A stretch of DNA of 64,000 bases, taken from CAYNHF01 sp964397045 (lineage in GTDB: Bacteria; Actinomycetota; Acidimicrobiia; Spongiisociales; UBA5794). The DNA lies in contig CAYNHF010000047.1 in assembly GCA_964397045.1 (NCBI GenBank), positions 1 through 64,000 of the forward strand. Direction: 5' to 3'. The translations under genes were made by a program, and so were the position numbers. Below, piece by piece: positions 46,472-55,236 of the stretch. The notes below the pieces were generated by a model. That model had not been told where the DNA came from and searched no databases. It saw nothing but the letters and a program-made list of their open reading frames with translations. How positions within the stretch are numbered: position 1 is the stretch's first letter; each line of letters opens with the position of its first letter.

Positions 46472-47245
46472 TCACCGCAACGCAAGAGATACCGCAAGTG
46501 GGACAACCTCGCCGACGTCACCTTCGATACGCAACGTAACCTGTCGGAAACGGTCGTGATCGGTAGGGCCGCGGTTGACGATGACGTAGGGAGTGCCCCG
46601 TTCTGCTGCCACCAACGGCACCGCGGCCGCCGGGGTCACCGACAGCGTCGACCCGAGTGCCAGCACGAGATCCGCAGCCTCTGCGGCTTCCTGCGCGCGC
46701 CGCAGGTCGTCGAAGCGCAGCTGCTGTCCGAAGCTGATGGTCGCCGGTTTGAGATAGCCGCCGCAGCTACATGTCGGCGCCTCGCCTGTGTGGGTGAACT
46801 CCGCGAAATGGCCTTCCGGATCGGTGCGCGCTCCGCAGGTCTGACACTCCACAGCTCGCACCGTCCCGTGAAGTTCGACCAGGGCGCTCGGCGAGGTGCC
46901 GGCGGCGGCGTGGAGTCCGTCGACATTCTGAGTAACCACCGCCTCGAGCTTGCCGGCCCGCTCGAGATCAACCAGTGCACGGTGGGTGGCGTTGGGAACG
47001 GCGACGCCAAACGCCATGTGCGCACGCGTCTTCTGGTCCCAGTAACGGCGACGTGCCTCGGCCGAGGTCATGAAGTCCTGGTAGACAACCGGTGTCTCCG
47101 ACTTCCAAACCCCTGCGGGACCGCGATAGTCGGGGATCCCACTTGCCGTGGAGACACCCGCACCTGTGAAGACCAGCACGGCATCCGATGCTCGCAGCAT
47201 CTCGCCCAACCGGAACACTTCAGGATCGACGGTCGAAGCGCTCAT
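46472..47245 (-). CDS. Sir2-family NAD-dependent protein deacylase (second copy)
   Basis: A 257-aa sirtuin. GAGVSTASGIPDYRG, TQNVDGLHAAAG, catalytic His in ELHGTVRAVEC, GSTLSVTPAAAVP and VNRGPTDHD are present. Zinc ligands are CQTC and CSC: the second pair is Cys-x-Cys, shorter than the usual Cys-x-x-Cys. Its start directly follows the stop of a small membrane protein gene (47246), so the two are co-translated. It differs strongly from the sirtuin at 19.1 kb. Confidence 0.92.
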   Translation of the reverse strand: MSASTVDPEVFRLGEMLRASDAVLVFTGAGVSTASGIPDYRGPAGVWKSETPVVYQDFMTSAEARRRYWDQKTRAHMAFGVAVPNATHRALVDLERAGKLEAVVTQNVDGLHAAAGTSPSALVELHGTVRAVECQTCGARTDPEGHFAEFTHTGEAPTCSCGGYLKPATISFGQQLRFDDLRRAQEAAEAADLVLALGSTLSVTPAAAVPLVAAERGTPYVIVNRGPTDHDRFRQVTLRIEGDVGEVVPLAVSLALR

Positions 47246-47683
47246 TCACGACCCTGTGGCAAAGCCACGAATAACGTAGATGAAGGCGAAGACGCTCATC
47301 ATCAGCACCACATACCTGGCGTATGCCCATGATGGGCTCGCTCCGATCTCCTCGAGGGCCGCGTCGAGCGGCGCCTTCCCGACCGTAAGTTCCCGCAGTA
47401 CCCGGTCGCGCTGCCTGCCGCGGGCAGTGGAGGCCTGCCACCCTTCTCCCTCCGGCGGCTCGACTTCCACCAGCCGGGCTGCCCGTTGCTGAAGAGGCCG
47501 CGCCAGGATGAGCCATCCCCCCACCACCGCGAAAGCAGCCACAATGAGCAGCAATCCGTCGAAGGCCAGCAAGGCTGCCAGCGCGAGCAGCCACGCAACC
47601 CACAGCTTGCCGATCTCGCTCAGGTAGGCGCGGGCGTCGGATGCATCGGTGAACCACTGGAAATCGGGATCGTCGCTTTGCAT
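47246..47683 (-). CDS. small membrane protein co-transcribed with the sirtuin
   Basis: 145 aa with about three helices: two close together (LWVAWLLALAALLAFDGLLL and VAAFAVVGGWLILARPL) and one near the C terminus (YVVLMMSVFAFIYVIRGF). A basic and acidic loop lies between them. I do not recognise the family. The stop codon abuts the sirtuin ATG, which suggests a two-gene unit. Divergent from the lipoprotein gene at 47.8 kb by 87 nt. Confidence 0.68.
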   Translation of the reverse strand: MQSDDPDFQWFTDASDARAYLSEIGKLWVAWLLALAALLAFDGLLLIVAAFAVVGGWLILARPLQQRAARLVEVEPPEGEGWQASTARGRQRDRVLRELTVGKAPLDAALEEIGASPSWAYARYVVLMMSVFAFIYVIRGFATGS

Positions 47684-47770
47684 CGTCTCTCGAGAGGTGA
47701 CGGTCGGCGCAACGTACCACGATCGACTTTCGAATCGGCTTCAGCCCCCGGATCGCGTTACGCTGCTGCC

Positions 47771-48448
47771 ATGCGACGCATGGGCATGCCGGCGATCTTG
47801 GTAACCCTGACACTGTTCGCCGGTGCCTGTGGCGGCGAGGACGCCGCAACCTCGACGAGTTCGACGACTTCAACGCTCGCAACTACAACGACGGCCCCTC
47901 CCACCACAACTCCTCCGCCCACCGCGGCGACCACCACGCTGGAAGGCACGAGCACGACCGCGATTCCACCGAGCACGCTTCCTCCGAGCAAGCCGTTCGT
48001 CACCACGGTCGGCCTCGGCGGAGTGATCGTGGGCATGACGGTGGAGGAGGCGGAAGAATCCTCGGGATTCAAACTGGTCGGTGAACTCGATCCCGGCGTG
48101 AGCGAGGTGTGCTATTTCGTGACCCCTACCGAGGCATCCGGCCTCACCGGCGTCTCATACATGGTGTACCAGGACGCCATCGCTAGGGTCGATATCTCGC
48201 CACCCAGTGAAACCACCACTCGGTCTGGCGTCGGGATCGGTGTCGATGCCGATCTTCTGTTCGAGTTGTTCCCCGGACAGGTCGAAGAGGCTCCACAGTT
48301 CACGATCGATGGACTGGCTCTGATGTATGTGCCGAAGGACGAGGTCGACGCCGACTACCGCATCATCTTCGACGTCGAAGATGGCAGGGTGGCGGCGTAT
48401 CGCTCCGGGATCCTGCCACCCATCGGTTTCGGGGAAGGCTGCCTCTGA
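47771..48448 (+). CDS. lipoprotein with Thr-rich linker
   Basis: A 225-aa exported protein. Signal peptide MRRMGMPAILVTLTLF with lipobox FAGAC, then a Thr/Pro linker (about 28-75) like those of other secreted proteins here. The mature domain (~80-225) includes VGLGGVIVGMTVEEAEESSG, a pattern seen in small domains that begin a helix after 'GMT' in actinobacterial lipoproteins, and one disulfide candidate (Cys in EVCYFV and the C-terminal GEGCL). Function unknown. The ATG at 47771 is chosen as the beginning of the signal peptide. Confidence 0.75.
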   Translation: MRRMGMPAILVTLTLFAGACGGEDAATSTSSTTSTLATTTTAPPTTTPPPTAATTTLEGTSTTAIPPSTLPPSKPFVTTVGLGGVIVGMTVEEAEESSGFKLVGELDPGVSEVCYFVTPTEASGLTGVSYMVYQDAIARVDISPPSETTTRSGVGIGVDADLLFELFPGQVEEAPQFTIDGLALMYVPKDEVDADYRIIFDVEDGRVAAYRSGILPPIGFGEGCL

Positions 48449-48518
48449 GGCGCCTCACCCGTCGGCCAATCGCAGGCTGAAGGCCGCCACACCCGCATGC
48501 CGGTGGCTGGACCCGTGG

Positions 48519-49298
48519 CTACAGGAGGTCGAGGATGGCGTCGGAGGCGCCCGTGTCTCCGCTATTGACGCCGAACTCACGACGCAGAGCCTCGTATCCG
48601 TCTGCTTCCAGGTCGGTGGCGATCTCAGGACCACCCGACTTGACGATCCGGCCGTCGAGCATGACGTGGACCCGGTCCGGCTGCATGTAGCGCAGGATGC
48701 GCGAATAGTGGGTGATGATGAGTACTCCGAGGCGTTCACTTCGCAGCGCTTCTACCAGCTCTGCAACCTCACGCACGGCGTCGATGTCGAGCCCTGAGTC
48801 GATCTCGTCGAGCACAGCCACCCGCGGATCAGCCACGGCGAGCTGAAACATCTCGCTTCGCTTCTTCTCGCCACCGGAGAGCCCCAGGTTCACGGCTCGA
48901 TCCACGAAAGGCCCCATGCCAAGGCGGGATCCTGCTCGCTCGGCCCTGGCGAGGAATCCGGGAGCGTCACCCGATGCCTCCGCCATCTCCACGATGAGTT
49001 CCTGCAGAGTGACGCCCGGGATCTCGACCGGATACTGAAACGCCTCGAACAGCCCGGCGGCCGCCCTGGCCTCGACGTCGAGGCCGTCCAGTTCGATCCC
49101 GTCGACGACGGCAGATCCCGAGGCTGAGTATTCGGTGTTACCCATCAGCACGTGGCACAAGGTGGACTTGCCGGACCCGTTGGGCCCCATCAGAGCGTGG
49201 ATCTCACCGAAAGGCACCTCGAGATCAACACCCTTCAGTATTTCGAGGTTTCCAATCCCGGCGCGCAAGCCGCGGACCGCGAGGGCTGGAGCAGTCAT
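48519..49298 (-). CDS. sufC: Fe-S assembly ATPase SufC (second copy)
   Basis: A 259-aa SufC with Walker A GPNGSGKST, Q-loop EAFQYPVEIPGVT, signature LSGGEKKRSE and Walker B VAVLDEIDSGLDID, all intact. It is the last gene of a tight sufD-Rieske-sufC operon, with ATGA overlap to the Rieske gene. Genomes usually carry a single sufC; the other copy at 40.6 kb is fused by overlap to sufS. Which of the two partners SufB/SufD is unclear; position favours this one for SufD. Confidence 0.94.
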   Translation of the reverse strand: MTAPALAVRGLRAGIGNLEILKGVDLEVPFGEIHALMGPNGSGKSTLCHVLMGNTEYSASGSAVVDGIELDGLDVEARAAAGLFEAFQYPVEIPGVTLQELIVEMAEASGDAPGFLARAERAGSRLGMGPFVDRAVNLGLSGGEKKRSEMFQLAVADPRVAVLDEIDSGLDIDAVREVAELVEALRSERLGVLIITHYSRILRYMQPDRVHVMLDGRIVKSGGPEIATDLEADGYEALRREFGVNSGDTGASDAILDLL

Positions 49299-49630
49299 CG
49301 TGTCACCGCAGCGTCGTCGTCGGATACATCCACGAACACCTCTCCCGCGACCACCTTCGTGGGGTACACCGGCACCGGGCGGGTCGCGGGAAACGAAGCG
49401 GGCTTGCCGGTCTCCAAACTGAACTCCGACCCGTGTCGCGGGCACTCCACCTCGAGCCCGAAAAGGTCGCCCTCTGCCAGCGAAGCTTCAGCATGCGAAC
49501 AGCGGTCACCAATGGCATAGACCTCGTCGCCACGACGGAAGACGGCGATCCGCTGCGACCCGATCTCGACTCGCACACCCCGTCCTTCCGGCAGCTCCTC
49601 GAGCTCTGCGATCCGAACTGGGTCGGTCAT
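49295..49630 (-). CDS. Rieske-type ferredoxin
   Basis: 111 aa with one [2Fe-2S] Rieske domain: ligands Cys and His in CSHAEASL and Cys and His in CPRHGSEF. Length and motif spacing match the small ferredoxins often found inside actinobacterial suf operons (NirD/bphF-like). It may supply electrons to cluster assembly. ATGA overlaps on both sides join it to sufD and sufC. The start ATG 49630 (MTDPVRIAELEELPEG) is chosen by the overlap. Confidence 0.9.
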   Translation of the reverse strand: MTDPVRIAELEELPEGRGVRVEIGSQRIAVFRRGDEVYAIGDRCSHAEASLAEGDLFGLEVECPRHGSEFSLETGKPASFPATRPVPVYPTKVVAGEVFVDVSDDDAAVTR

Positions 49631-50910
49631 ACCCGACCCTCCTGCTGCGCCGCGACGTACTTCGCGTTGATCCATTCCTGCACCGGCTCGGCCACGGTTG
49701 CAGCCGGGAATCGGTTGAGAGCATCCTGAAAGAAGCCCCGCACCTGGAGGCGATCCGCGCGGCGCCGATCGAGGCCACGGCTCATCAAGTAGTAGCGCTG
49801 CTCCTCCTCGAGCGGTCCAACGGTCGAGCCATGGCCGCATCGCACATCGTTGGCCAGGATCTCGAGATTCGGCACCGACTGTGCCGCCGCTCCGTCCGAA
49901 AGGAGGAGGTTGCGGTTGGTCTGAAACGCGTTGGTGCGCTGGGCAGTCTCCTCGATGCGGATCATCCCGGTGAAGACCGATAGGGCCTCATCCTCGACAC
50001 CGCCCTTGAGGTACATATTCGAGTTGGTGCTCTCGCCAACGTGACGCATGAAGTAGCGGTAGTCGAGAATCTGGTGCAGTTCTCCGAAGTAGGCGCCAAC
50101 GACATCCGCATTCGAACCCCTGCCCTCGAGGTCGACCTCGAGGTGGAGCCGGGAGAGGGACCCACCGAGACCGGCCTCAGCCAGCGTCACCGAGGCGTCG
50201 TCCGCCGCGACCGCCCTGGCGTGCGCAATCGATCGCGTCGCAGCTCCCCAATGCTGGATGACCGTGACGTCGACGTTGGCATTGGTGCCTGCGGTGATCT
50301 CGAGTCGAGGTACCACAACGGCGTCGAGGGCATCCGGCGACCGGTAGCCGACGATCACGGAGAGCTGCGAAGAGTCGCCGGCATCAACGATGACATGCGG
50401 GAAACTCACGGCGTGATCGGCCGCTGCCGTGATGTCTATGAACACGGGAAGGCGGGTCACTGATCGAGGTGGGGCATGAACGATCACCGCATCCGGAGAG
50501 AACGCCCCGTGAGCCGCAGCGAAGATGTCGGTGTCCTCCGCAACCCCGGATCCCACGAGTCGCCTGGCAACCGCCTCGGCATCAGCAGTGATATCGCGAA
50601 GCGACGCCACGATGACATCGCCGGAAACCGGGCCCACCGAAGCTATCCCATCGACGACGCGGACACCGGCAGCTACCTCACCCAACGCGGCGGCAAGTGC
50701 ATCGTTCGCGGAGAGATCCTCCAGGACCCCAGCTGCGCTGGAGTAGTCGGTGAGATCGAAGTCGAGATCGACATATCGCCACATCTCTTCTTCCGATCTC
50801 GGCATCGACAGCTTGTCGTAGACGGCTCGCGCGCGCACTCGGGAGTCGCGCAACCAGCCAGGCTGATCCGCGAGCACGCGTTCCAGTTCAGAGGTGTCGA
50901 GGGGATTCAA
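49627..50910 (-). CDS. sufD: Fe-S assembly protein SufD
   Basis: A 427-aa SufB/SufD-family protein with a beta-helix core. The C-terminal family motifs are NILANDVRCGHGSTVGPLEE (the conserved C-x-H-G region) and RYYLMSRGLDRRRADRLQVRGFF. It forms the SufBC2D scaffold with SufB and SufC. The TTG at 50910 is chosen, since AGGAG lies 9 nt upstream and the protein then begins NPLDTSELERVLADQPG; upstream frame codons are non-typical. First gene of the sufD-Rieske-sufC operon. The sufB partner lies 10.5 kb away. Confidence 0.92.
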   Translation of the reverse strand: MNPLDTSELERVLADQPGWLRDSRVRARAVYDKLSMPRSEEEMWRYVDLDFDLTDYSSAAGVLEDLSANDALAAALGEVAAGVRVVDGIASVGPVSGDVIVASLRDITADAEAVARRLVGSGVAEDTDIFAAAHGAFSPDAVIVHAPPRSVTRLPVFIDITAAADHAVSFPHVIVDAGDSSQLSVIVGYRSPDALDAVVVPRLEITAGTNANVDVTVIQHWGAATRSIAHARAVAADDASVTLAEAGLGGSLSRLHLEVDLEGRGSNADVVGAYFGELHQILDYRYFMRHVGESTNSNMYLKGGVEDEALSVFTGMIRIEETAQRTNAFQTNRNLLLSDGAAAQSVPNLEILANDVRCGHGSTVGPLEEEQRYYLMSRGLDRRRADRLQVRGFFQDALNRFPAATVAEPVQEWINAKYVAAQQEGRV

Positions 50911-51157
50911 GGGACGAGGGCTCCTGAGGGGGTTCAGACAGGCGAGGGAGCCGCAGCCTAACCCCACCCCGGCGGGTACCCAAAGCCCGCATTCTCTGCG
51001 TCGCAGACGTCACGAACCGCCGGGCGCAGCAGGGTGGTCGGCCGCGACCGGTCGTTGCATTGGCCCTGCGCAGGGCTAACGTGCCGCGCCTCAGGGCTCC
51101 GCCGCCGTAGGGGGCAGCGTTCGAGCCTCCGAGCACCCACCCCATAAGGAGTCCCTC

Positions 51158-51772
51158 ATGACGTCCATCGCGTCCTTCGTCGTCGCCGCTGCCATCGCCG
51201 TCGGTGTCGCCCTGCCGACGCTCGCCACAGAGGAGCAGGCAACCGTCGCCCCGACCCCAACCGTTGCCGAACACCAGAGCACGGTCATCGAGCAGTTCCC
51301 AACTAGGGACCCGGCTACCCGGTTCCGCGACGACTGGCGGAATCGCAGATCCGGCGGACGTCGCCACCAGGGCACCGACATCTATGCAGACAAGGGCACC
51401 CCGCTGGTTGCCGTCGCAGACGGATTTGTCCGCTCGATGCACGCTGGAGGCAAGGGCGGCTACATGCTGCGGATTGCTCATGCCGATGGCTGGGAGACCT
51501 GGTACATGCATCTCGACAACGACTCACCCGGCTCAGATGACGGATCCGCGGGCGAGAAGTCCGCCTTTGCCGAGGGCATCGAAATAGGCGACTTCGTCGA
51601 GGCCGGCCAGATCGTGGCGTACGTCGGTGACTCAGGAAACGCCGAGTCCGGTGAACCCCACCTCCATTTCGAATTACACCACCGGGGTCGCAAGACAAAC
51701 CCCTTCCCGCTGCTCACTACCGCGTGGGACCGCTATCTGGTCGCCCTGGAGCTCGGTGGCTCGCTTCAGTGA
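51158..51772 (+). CDS. secreted M23-family peptidoglycan peptidase
   Basis: 204 aa. An N-terminal hydrophobic signal segment (SFVVAAAIAVGVALPTLA) is followed by an M23 (LytM-like) domain. Zinc ligands are visible as His and Asp in HQGTDIYA and His in EPHLHFELHH. Such enzymes cut peptide cross-links in the cell wall. The ATG at 51158 has AAGGAG upstream. Divergent from sufD. The n-region of the signal peptide lacks positive charges, which is unusual. Confidence 0.88.
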   Translation: MTSIASFVVAAAIAVGVALPTLATEEQATVAPTPTVAEHQSTVIEQFPTRDPATRFRDDWRNRRSGGRRHQGTDIYADKGTPLVAVADGFVRSMHAGGKGGYMLRIAHADGWETWYMHLDNDSPGSDDGSAGEKSAFAEGIEIGDFVEAGQIVAYVGDSGNAESGEPHLHFELHHRGRKTNPFPLLTTAWDRYLVALELGGSLQ

Positions 51773-51799
51773 CGCCCGGTGCCGGGGTTCGGATTCGGC

Positions 51800-52522
51800 T
51801 CAGGCTCCGAGGAATCCCCTGACTGTCGCGAAGACGTGGTCGAACATCTCCTCGGTCAGCCGTCCGGTGAACGTGTTCTGTTGACTCGGGTGGTAGCTGG
51901 CAACAACATGCCGCCCCCCATCCAGCGCGGAGACGGCGCCGTGACCGAATGGCGGCCTCGGCACCTCCAGGGTCTCTCCCCTGTCTCGCAGCAGACTCCA
52001 CATGGCCTGGTAGGCGAGCGACCCCAGACATAGATACACCTCTGCCCGGTCGAGCAACAACAACTCCTCGGCAAGATACGGCGCGCAATTGGCTCGCTCT
52101 GCTGCGGTCGGCTTGTTGGCGGGCGGAGCACAACGCACCGGAGCGCTGATCCAGGCGTCTGCGAGATCGAGTCCGTCCCCGCGACCTACCGACAATGCCT
52201 GATTGGCGAATCCGGCGCGATGCAGCGCCCGGTAAAGCCATTCCCCGCTGCGGTCCCCGGTGAACATGCGACCGGTGCGGTTTGCCCCATGGGCAGCAGG
52301 CGCCAGCCCGATCACAACAAGTCGCGCCTCCGGGTCACCGAATCCCGGTACCGGCCTTCCCCAGTACTCCTCATCGCGAAATGCGGCACGCTTTTCCCTC
52401 GCAACCTCTTCTCGCCACTCCACGAGACGCGGGCAACGGTGACAGTCCACTACCTGTATCTCGAGTGTCGCGAGCGCAGCTAGGCGGGCCGCTGGGTCCA
52501 GGCGCCCTGGTTCAGAAATCAC
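51800..52522 (-). CDS. family 5 uracil-DNA glycosylase (UDGb-type)
   Basis: A 240-aa Fe-S uracil-DNA glycosylase. The motif GLAPAAHGANRTGRMFTGDR is that of family 5 (UDGb), without the catalytic Asp/Glu of family 1 or 4 enzymes; the second motif is HPSQQNTFTG. Cluster cysteines are CHRC (N-terminal) and CAPP...C in the middle. It removes uracil and other deaminated bases. The GTG at 52522 follows GAGGCGGAG. The DUF4015-like gene ends 10 nt upstream on the same strand, so they may be co-transcribed, with no functional link visible. Confidence 0.9.
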   Translation of the reverse strand: MISEPGRLDPAARLAALATLEIQVVDCHRCPRLVEWREEVAREKRAAFRDEEYWGRPVPGFGDPEARLVVIGLAPAAHGANRTGRMFTGDRSGEWLYRALHRAGFANQALSVGRGDGLDLADAWISAPVRCAPPANKPTAAERANCAPYLAEELLLLDRAEVYLCLGSLAYQAMWSLLRDRGETLEVPRPPFGHGAVSALDGGRHVVASYHPSQQNTFTGRLTEEMFDHVFATVRGFLGA

Positions 52523-52532
52523 AGGCTCCGCC

Positions 52533-54083
52533 TCAGCGCGCGGGGGCCAGGAACGAGGCGTCGTACGAGCTGCTTTCGCTCCACAACATCCAGCCGAGGC
52601 CACGATCGCTGGCTGCGCTCTGTACCGCCAGGATGTCGGGAGCCTCCAGAAAGGCTCGCTGCACCCAGGGGCGGACAATGGTCAGCCCTTCGATTCGCGT
52701 CAGGCCGGTATCCAGCACCTGGCCGACGATCTGCGGAGCATGCTCGTTGGGATCCTCGTAGTCGTTGTAGCCGGGCTGGTAGTTGTGGGAGTAGATCATC
52801 GGACTCAGCACGTCTGCGGCATACGACAGCGGGCCGGGGAGCTGACCGATTCCCTCATCCGATCGACTGTGGAAGGTTATGGAGAACACGTTGGCCGCGA
52901 CCGCACAACCCTCAGGATTGAGACGACGCCGCGCCTCGGCCAGGAAGTCGGCAATCGTCTCGACCCGACTCAGCTGCATGCCTTCCTCGAAGTAGTTTTC
53001 GGTCGTGATGCCGTCGAATGCGTCGTCTGCATATCGCATCGAGCTGATGGGACCACCGGTCGGAAAGCGAGCATCATCAAACTGGATCTCGTCGAAACCG
53101 AGCGCACACGCTTCGGCTGCCAACTCGAGGGAATACTCCCAGGCATCAGCGTTGGTCGGGTCCAGCCAGGCCTTGCCGTCGTTCGTCTTCCACAAGCCGC
53201 CCGTGGTCCCGTCGCGAACGGCGAGGTCTTCTCGCAGCCTGGCCAGTGGGTCGTCCTGGAATGCCGAGATCCGCCCGATCTTGTAAAGGTCGTGCTCATC
53301 CATATCTGCCAGCGCCGCGGCGACGTCGTAGGAGTCCACCACCACTCCCAATTCGGTGGCTGTCGCCACCGAGGTCGCGTAGTGGACGGAACCCCGCTCG
53401 TCCTTGATGTCGAGCACGAACGCCGAGATTTCAGTGCGGTCTGCGAGTCCCAGCATGCGGGTCCACCCCCGGCCGTCCGCCGCCTTGGCTGGGTTCACGC
53501 GCAACGCACGCTCCCGCCTCGGCTCCAGTGCGAGTTCGACCTCGGAAACCAGACCCTCCCATGGCACTACCGCAGACGCCCATGCAGGACGGGTCGCAGT
53601 CAGGTCCCCAGGAGTCGCCCGCTGAAATCGGAACTCACCATCGGCATCGGTGAGGACTCTGGCGCCATTGAGTTCCACAGACACGTCGTCCATTGGCGTC
53701 CCCAACTCGGTGGTAACCCGGCCCAACAGCACAACCGGTTCCAGCCGCACTTCGAGAGGCAGCTCGTCGGGAAGGCCCTCGAGTGTGATCGTTTCGGCGT
53801 GGAAGCCAAACGCAGCAACCTCGAGCCGAACCGCTCGATCGTCCCACGCCTCGTTCCAAACTACGGCAGAACGTCCGGTCACGTCGGCCGCGAACCCGGC
53901 CCCGTCGATCACGATGTCTGCTCCGAGCGGGGTGAGATCGTCGGCGGCAAGCACCACGATGGGCAATACCGGCGATGGCGTCTCTGGTGGCATCACCGAT
54001 TCGCCGCTGATCAGGACGCTGGGACCAGCGCAGGCGGAGGCTGCCAGGCCCAGCCCCATCACAATGATCAGATGTCTCCGCAT
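52533..54083 (-). CDS. lipoprotein with DUF4015-like (glycoside-hydrolase-like) domain
   Basis: A 516-aa exported protein. Signal peptide with lipobox AASAC, an N-terminal carboxypeptidase-regulatory-like beta domain (PMDDVSVELNGARVLTDADG), and from about residue 215 a TIM-barrel-like region with KIGRISAFQDDPLA, then GFDEIQFDDARFP (~346-358), AANVFSITFHS and LSPMIYSHNYQPG. These match the putative glycoside hydrolase family DUF4015 as I know it; the Asp/Glu residues in the GFDEIQFDDARFP segment are the candidates for catalysis. The substrate is unknown; the family is often linked to cell-surface polysaccharides. Divergent from the sigma factor gene by 179 nt. Confidence 0.8.
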   Translation of the reverse strand: MRRHLIIVMGLGLAASACAGPSVLISGESVMPPETPSPVLPIVVLAADDLTPLGADIVIDGAGFAADVTGRSAVVWNEAWDDRAVRLEVAAFGFHAETITLEGLPDELPLEVRLEPVVLLGRVTTELGTPMDDVSVELNGARVLTDADGEFRFQRATPGDLTATRPAWASAVVPWEGLVSEVELALEPRRERALRVNPAKAADGRGWTRMLGLADRTEISAFVLDIKDERGSVHYATSVATATELGVVVDSYDVAAALADMDEHDLYKIGRISAFQDDPLARLREDLAVRDGTTGGLWKTNDGKAWLDPTNADAWEYSLELAAEACALGFDEIQFDDARFPTGGPISSMRYADDAFDGITTENYFEEGMQLSRVETIADFLAEARRRLNPEGCAVAANVFSITFHSRSDEGIGQLPGPLSYAADVLSPMIYSHNYQPGYNDYEDPNEHAPQIVGQVLDTGLTRIEGLTIVRPWVQRAFLEAPDILAVQSAASDRGLGWMLWSESSSYDASFLAPAR

Positions 54084-54185
54084 GCCACAGCCCCGAAGGT
54101 GTGCCGAGTTGCGCTCCCACCCCACCCGGAGCACATACAAAAGGTTAGCGAGGCGTTCGGAATACCGCCGAGCCGGAGTTGCCCG

Positions 54186-54214
54186 TTGCGACCCCGGTCG
54201 GCCGGTGATATCTT
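54186..54214 (+). promoter_or_regulatory. candidate promoter of the sigma factor gene
   Basis: TTGCGA (54186-54191) and TATCTT (54209-54214) with a 17-nt spacer fit the sigma-70 type consensus at 4 of 6 positions each. The start codon is 48 nt downstream, with AGGAGG in between. Confidence 0.4.
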
Positions 54215-54262
54215 CACCAGGGCTCCTCCCGCCTGTCTGAGGGGGATATCCAGGAGGGCACT

Positions 54263-55195
54263 ATGGGCAACGGCGCCCGTGAGCCACATGTATCGGACGC
54301 AGTAGGCCTCTACCTCGACGAGGTCTCAGCACATCAGCTACTCACTGCCGAGGACGAGGTTCGCCTGTCTCGGTTGATCGAACTCGGCCGCGAAGCCCAC
54401 GCAGAGCTCAACGGCGCCCCGGACAGTCTCGATCCTGCCGAACGGCTTCGGTTCGAAAAGGCCATCCACGCCTCAGACGAAGCCAAGGCGGTTTTCATCC
54501 GGGCGAATCTCCGGCTGGTCATCTCGATCGCGAAGCGCTATACCGGCCGTGGCCTCGACCTGCTCGACCTCATCCAGGAAGGGAACCTGGGCTTGATCCG
54601 GGCGGTCGAGAAGTTCGACTGGCGCAAGGGCTTCAAGTTCTCCACTTATGCGACCTGGTGGATAAGACAAGCGATCTCGCGCGGGCTCGGCAACAACGGG
54701 CGAACCATCCGGCTGCCGGTACACATGGTGGACGTGGTCCGAACCGTGCAGGAGACTGAACTCGCGCTGCAGGAGTCGCACCGGCGGGCCCCCACCGTCG
54801 ACGAAATCTGCGAAGTGTCGGGACTCGACCCCGAGAAGGTCCTCATTGCCTTGAACACGCCGGGTGATACGGTCTCGCTCGATCGTCCGATCGGCGCTGA
54901 GGGCGACGCGCAGCTCAGCGACTTCGTCGAGGACGAGCAGGCCACCGATCCGTTCCTGGTGGCAGTCGACGGTGCCAGGCGCAAGGAACTGCGCAAGGCA
55001 CTCGAACTCCTCGACTCCAGGGAACGCAGGGTCGTGGTGTTTCGCTACGGACTCGACGGCGGTGTCCCCCGGACCCTATCCGCCGTCGGCAAGATGCTCG
55101 GGATCACCAGGGAGCGGGTCCGCCAGGTCGAGAATCGTGCACTCAGCAAGCTGCGGCATCCCACGTTCCAATACGATCTGGAAAGCCTGCTGTAG
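54263..55195 (+). CDS. RNA polymerase sigma-70 family factor (group 1/2)
   Basis: A 310-aa sigma factor with regions 1.2, 2, 3 and 4. Region 1.2 begins VGLYLDEVSAHQLLTAEDE; region 2 contains DLIQEGNLGLIRAVEKFD and STYATWWIRQAISRGL; region 4.2 has MLGITRERVRQVENRALSKL. No long region 1.1, so it is more like SigB/HrdA-type alternative primary-like factors than the housekeeping RpoD. Good Shine-Dalgarno AGGAGG before ATG 54263. No anti-sigma gene is adjacent. Convergent with the IspD-like gene. Confidence 0.9.
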   Translation: MGNGAREPHVSDAVGLYLDEVSAHQLLTAEDEVRLSRLIELGREAHAELNGAPDSLDPAERLRFEKAIHASDEAKAVFIRANLRLVISIAKRYTGRGLDLLDLIQEGNLGLIRAVEKFDWRKGFKFSTYATWWIRQAISRGLGNNGRTIRLPVHMVDVVRTVQETELALQESHRRAPTVDEICEVSGLDPEKVLIALNTPGDTVSLDRPIGAEGDAQLSDFVEDEQATDPFLVAVDGARRKELRKALELLDSRERRVVVFRYGLDGGVPRTLSAVGKMLGITRERVRQVENRALSKLRHPTFQYDLESLL

Positions 55196-55236
55196 AGGCC
55201 GAAGACGCGGGGAAGCCCGTCGCACCGCGAGGCCGG

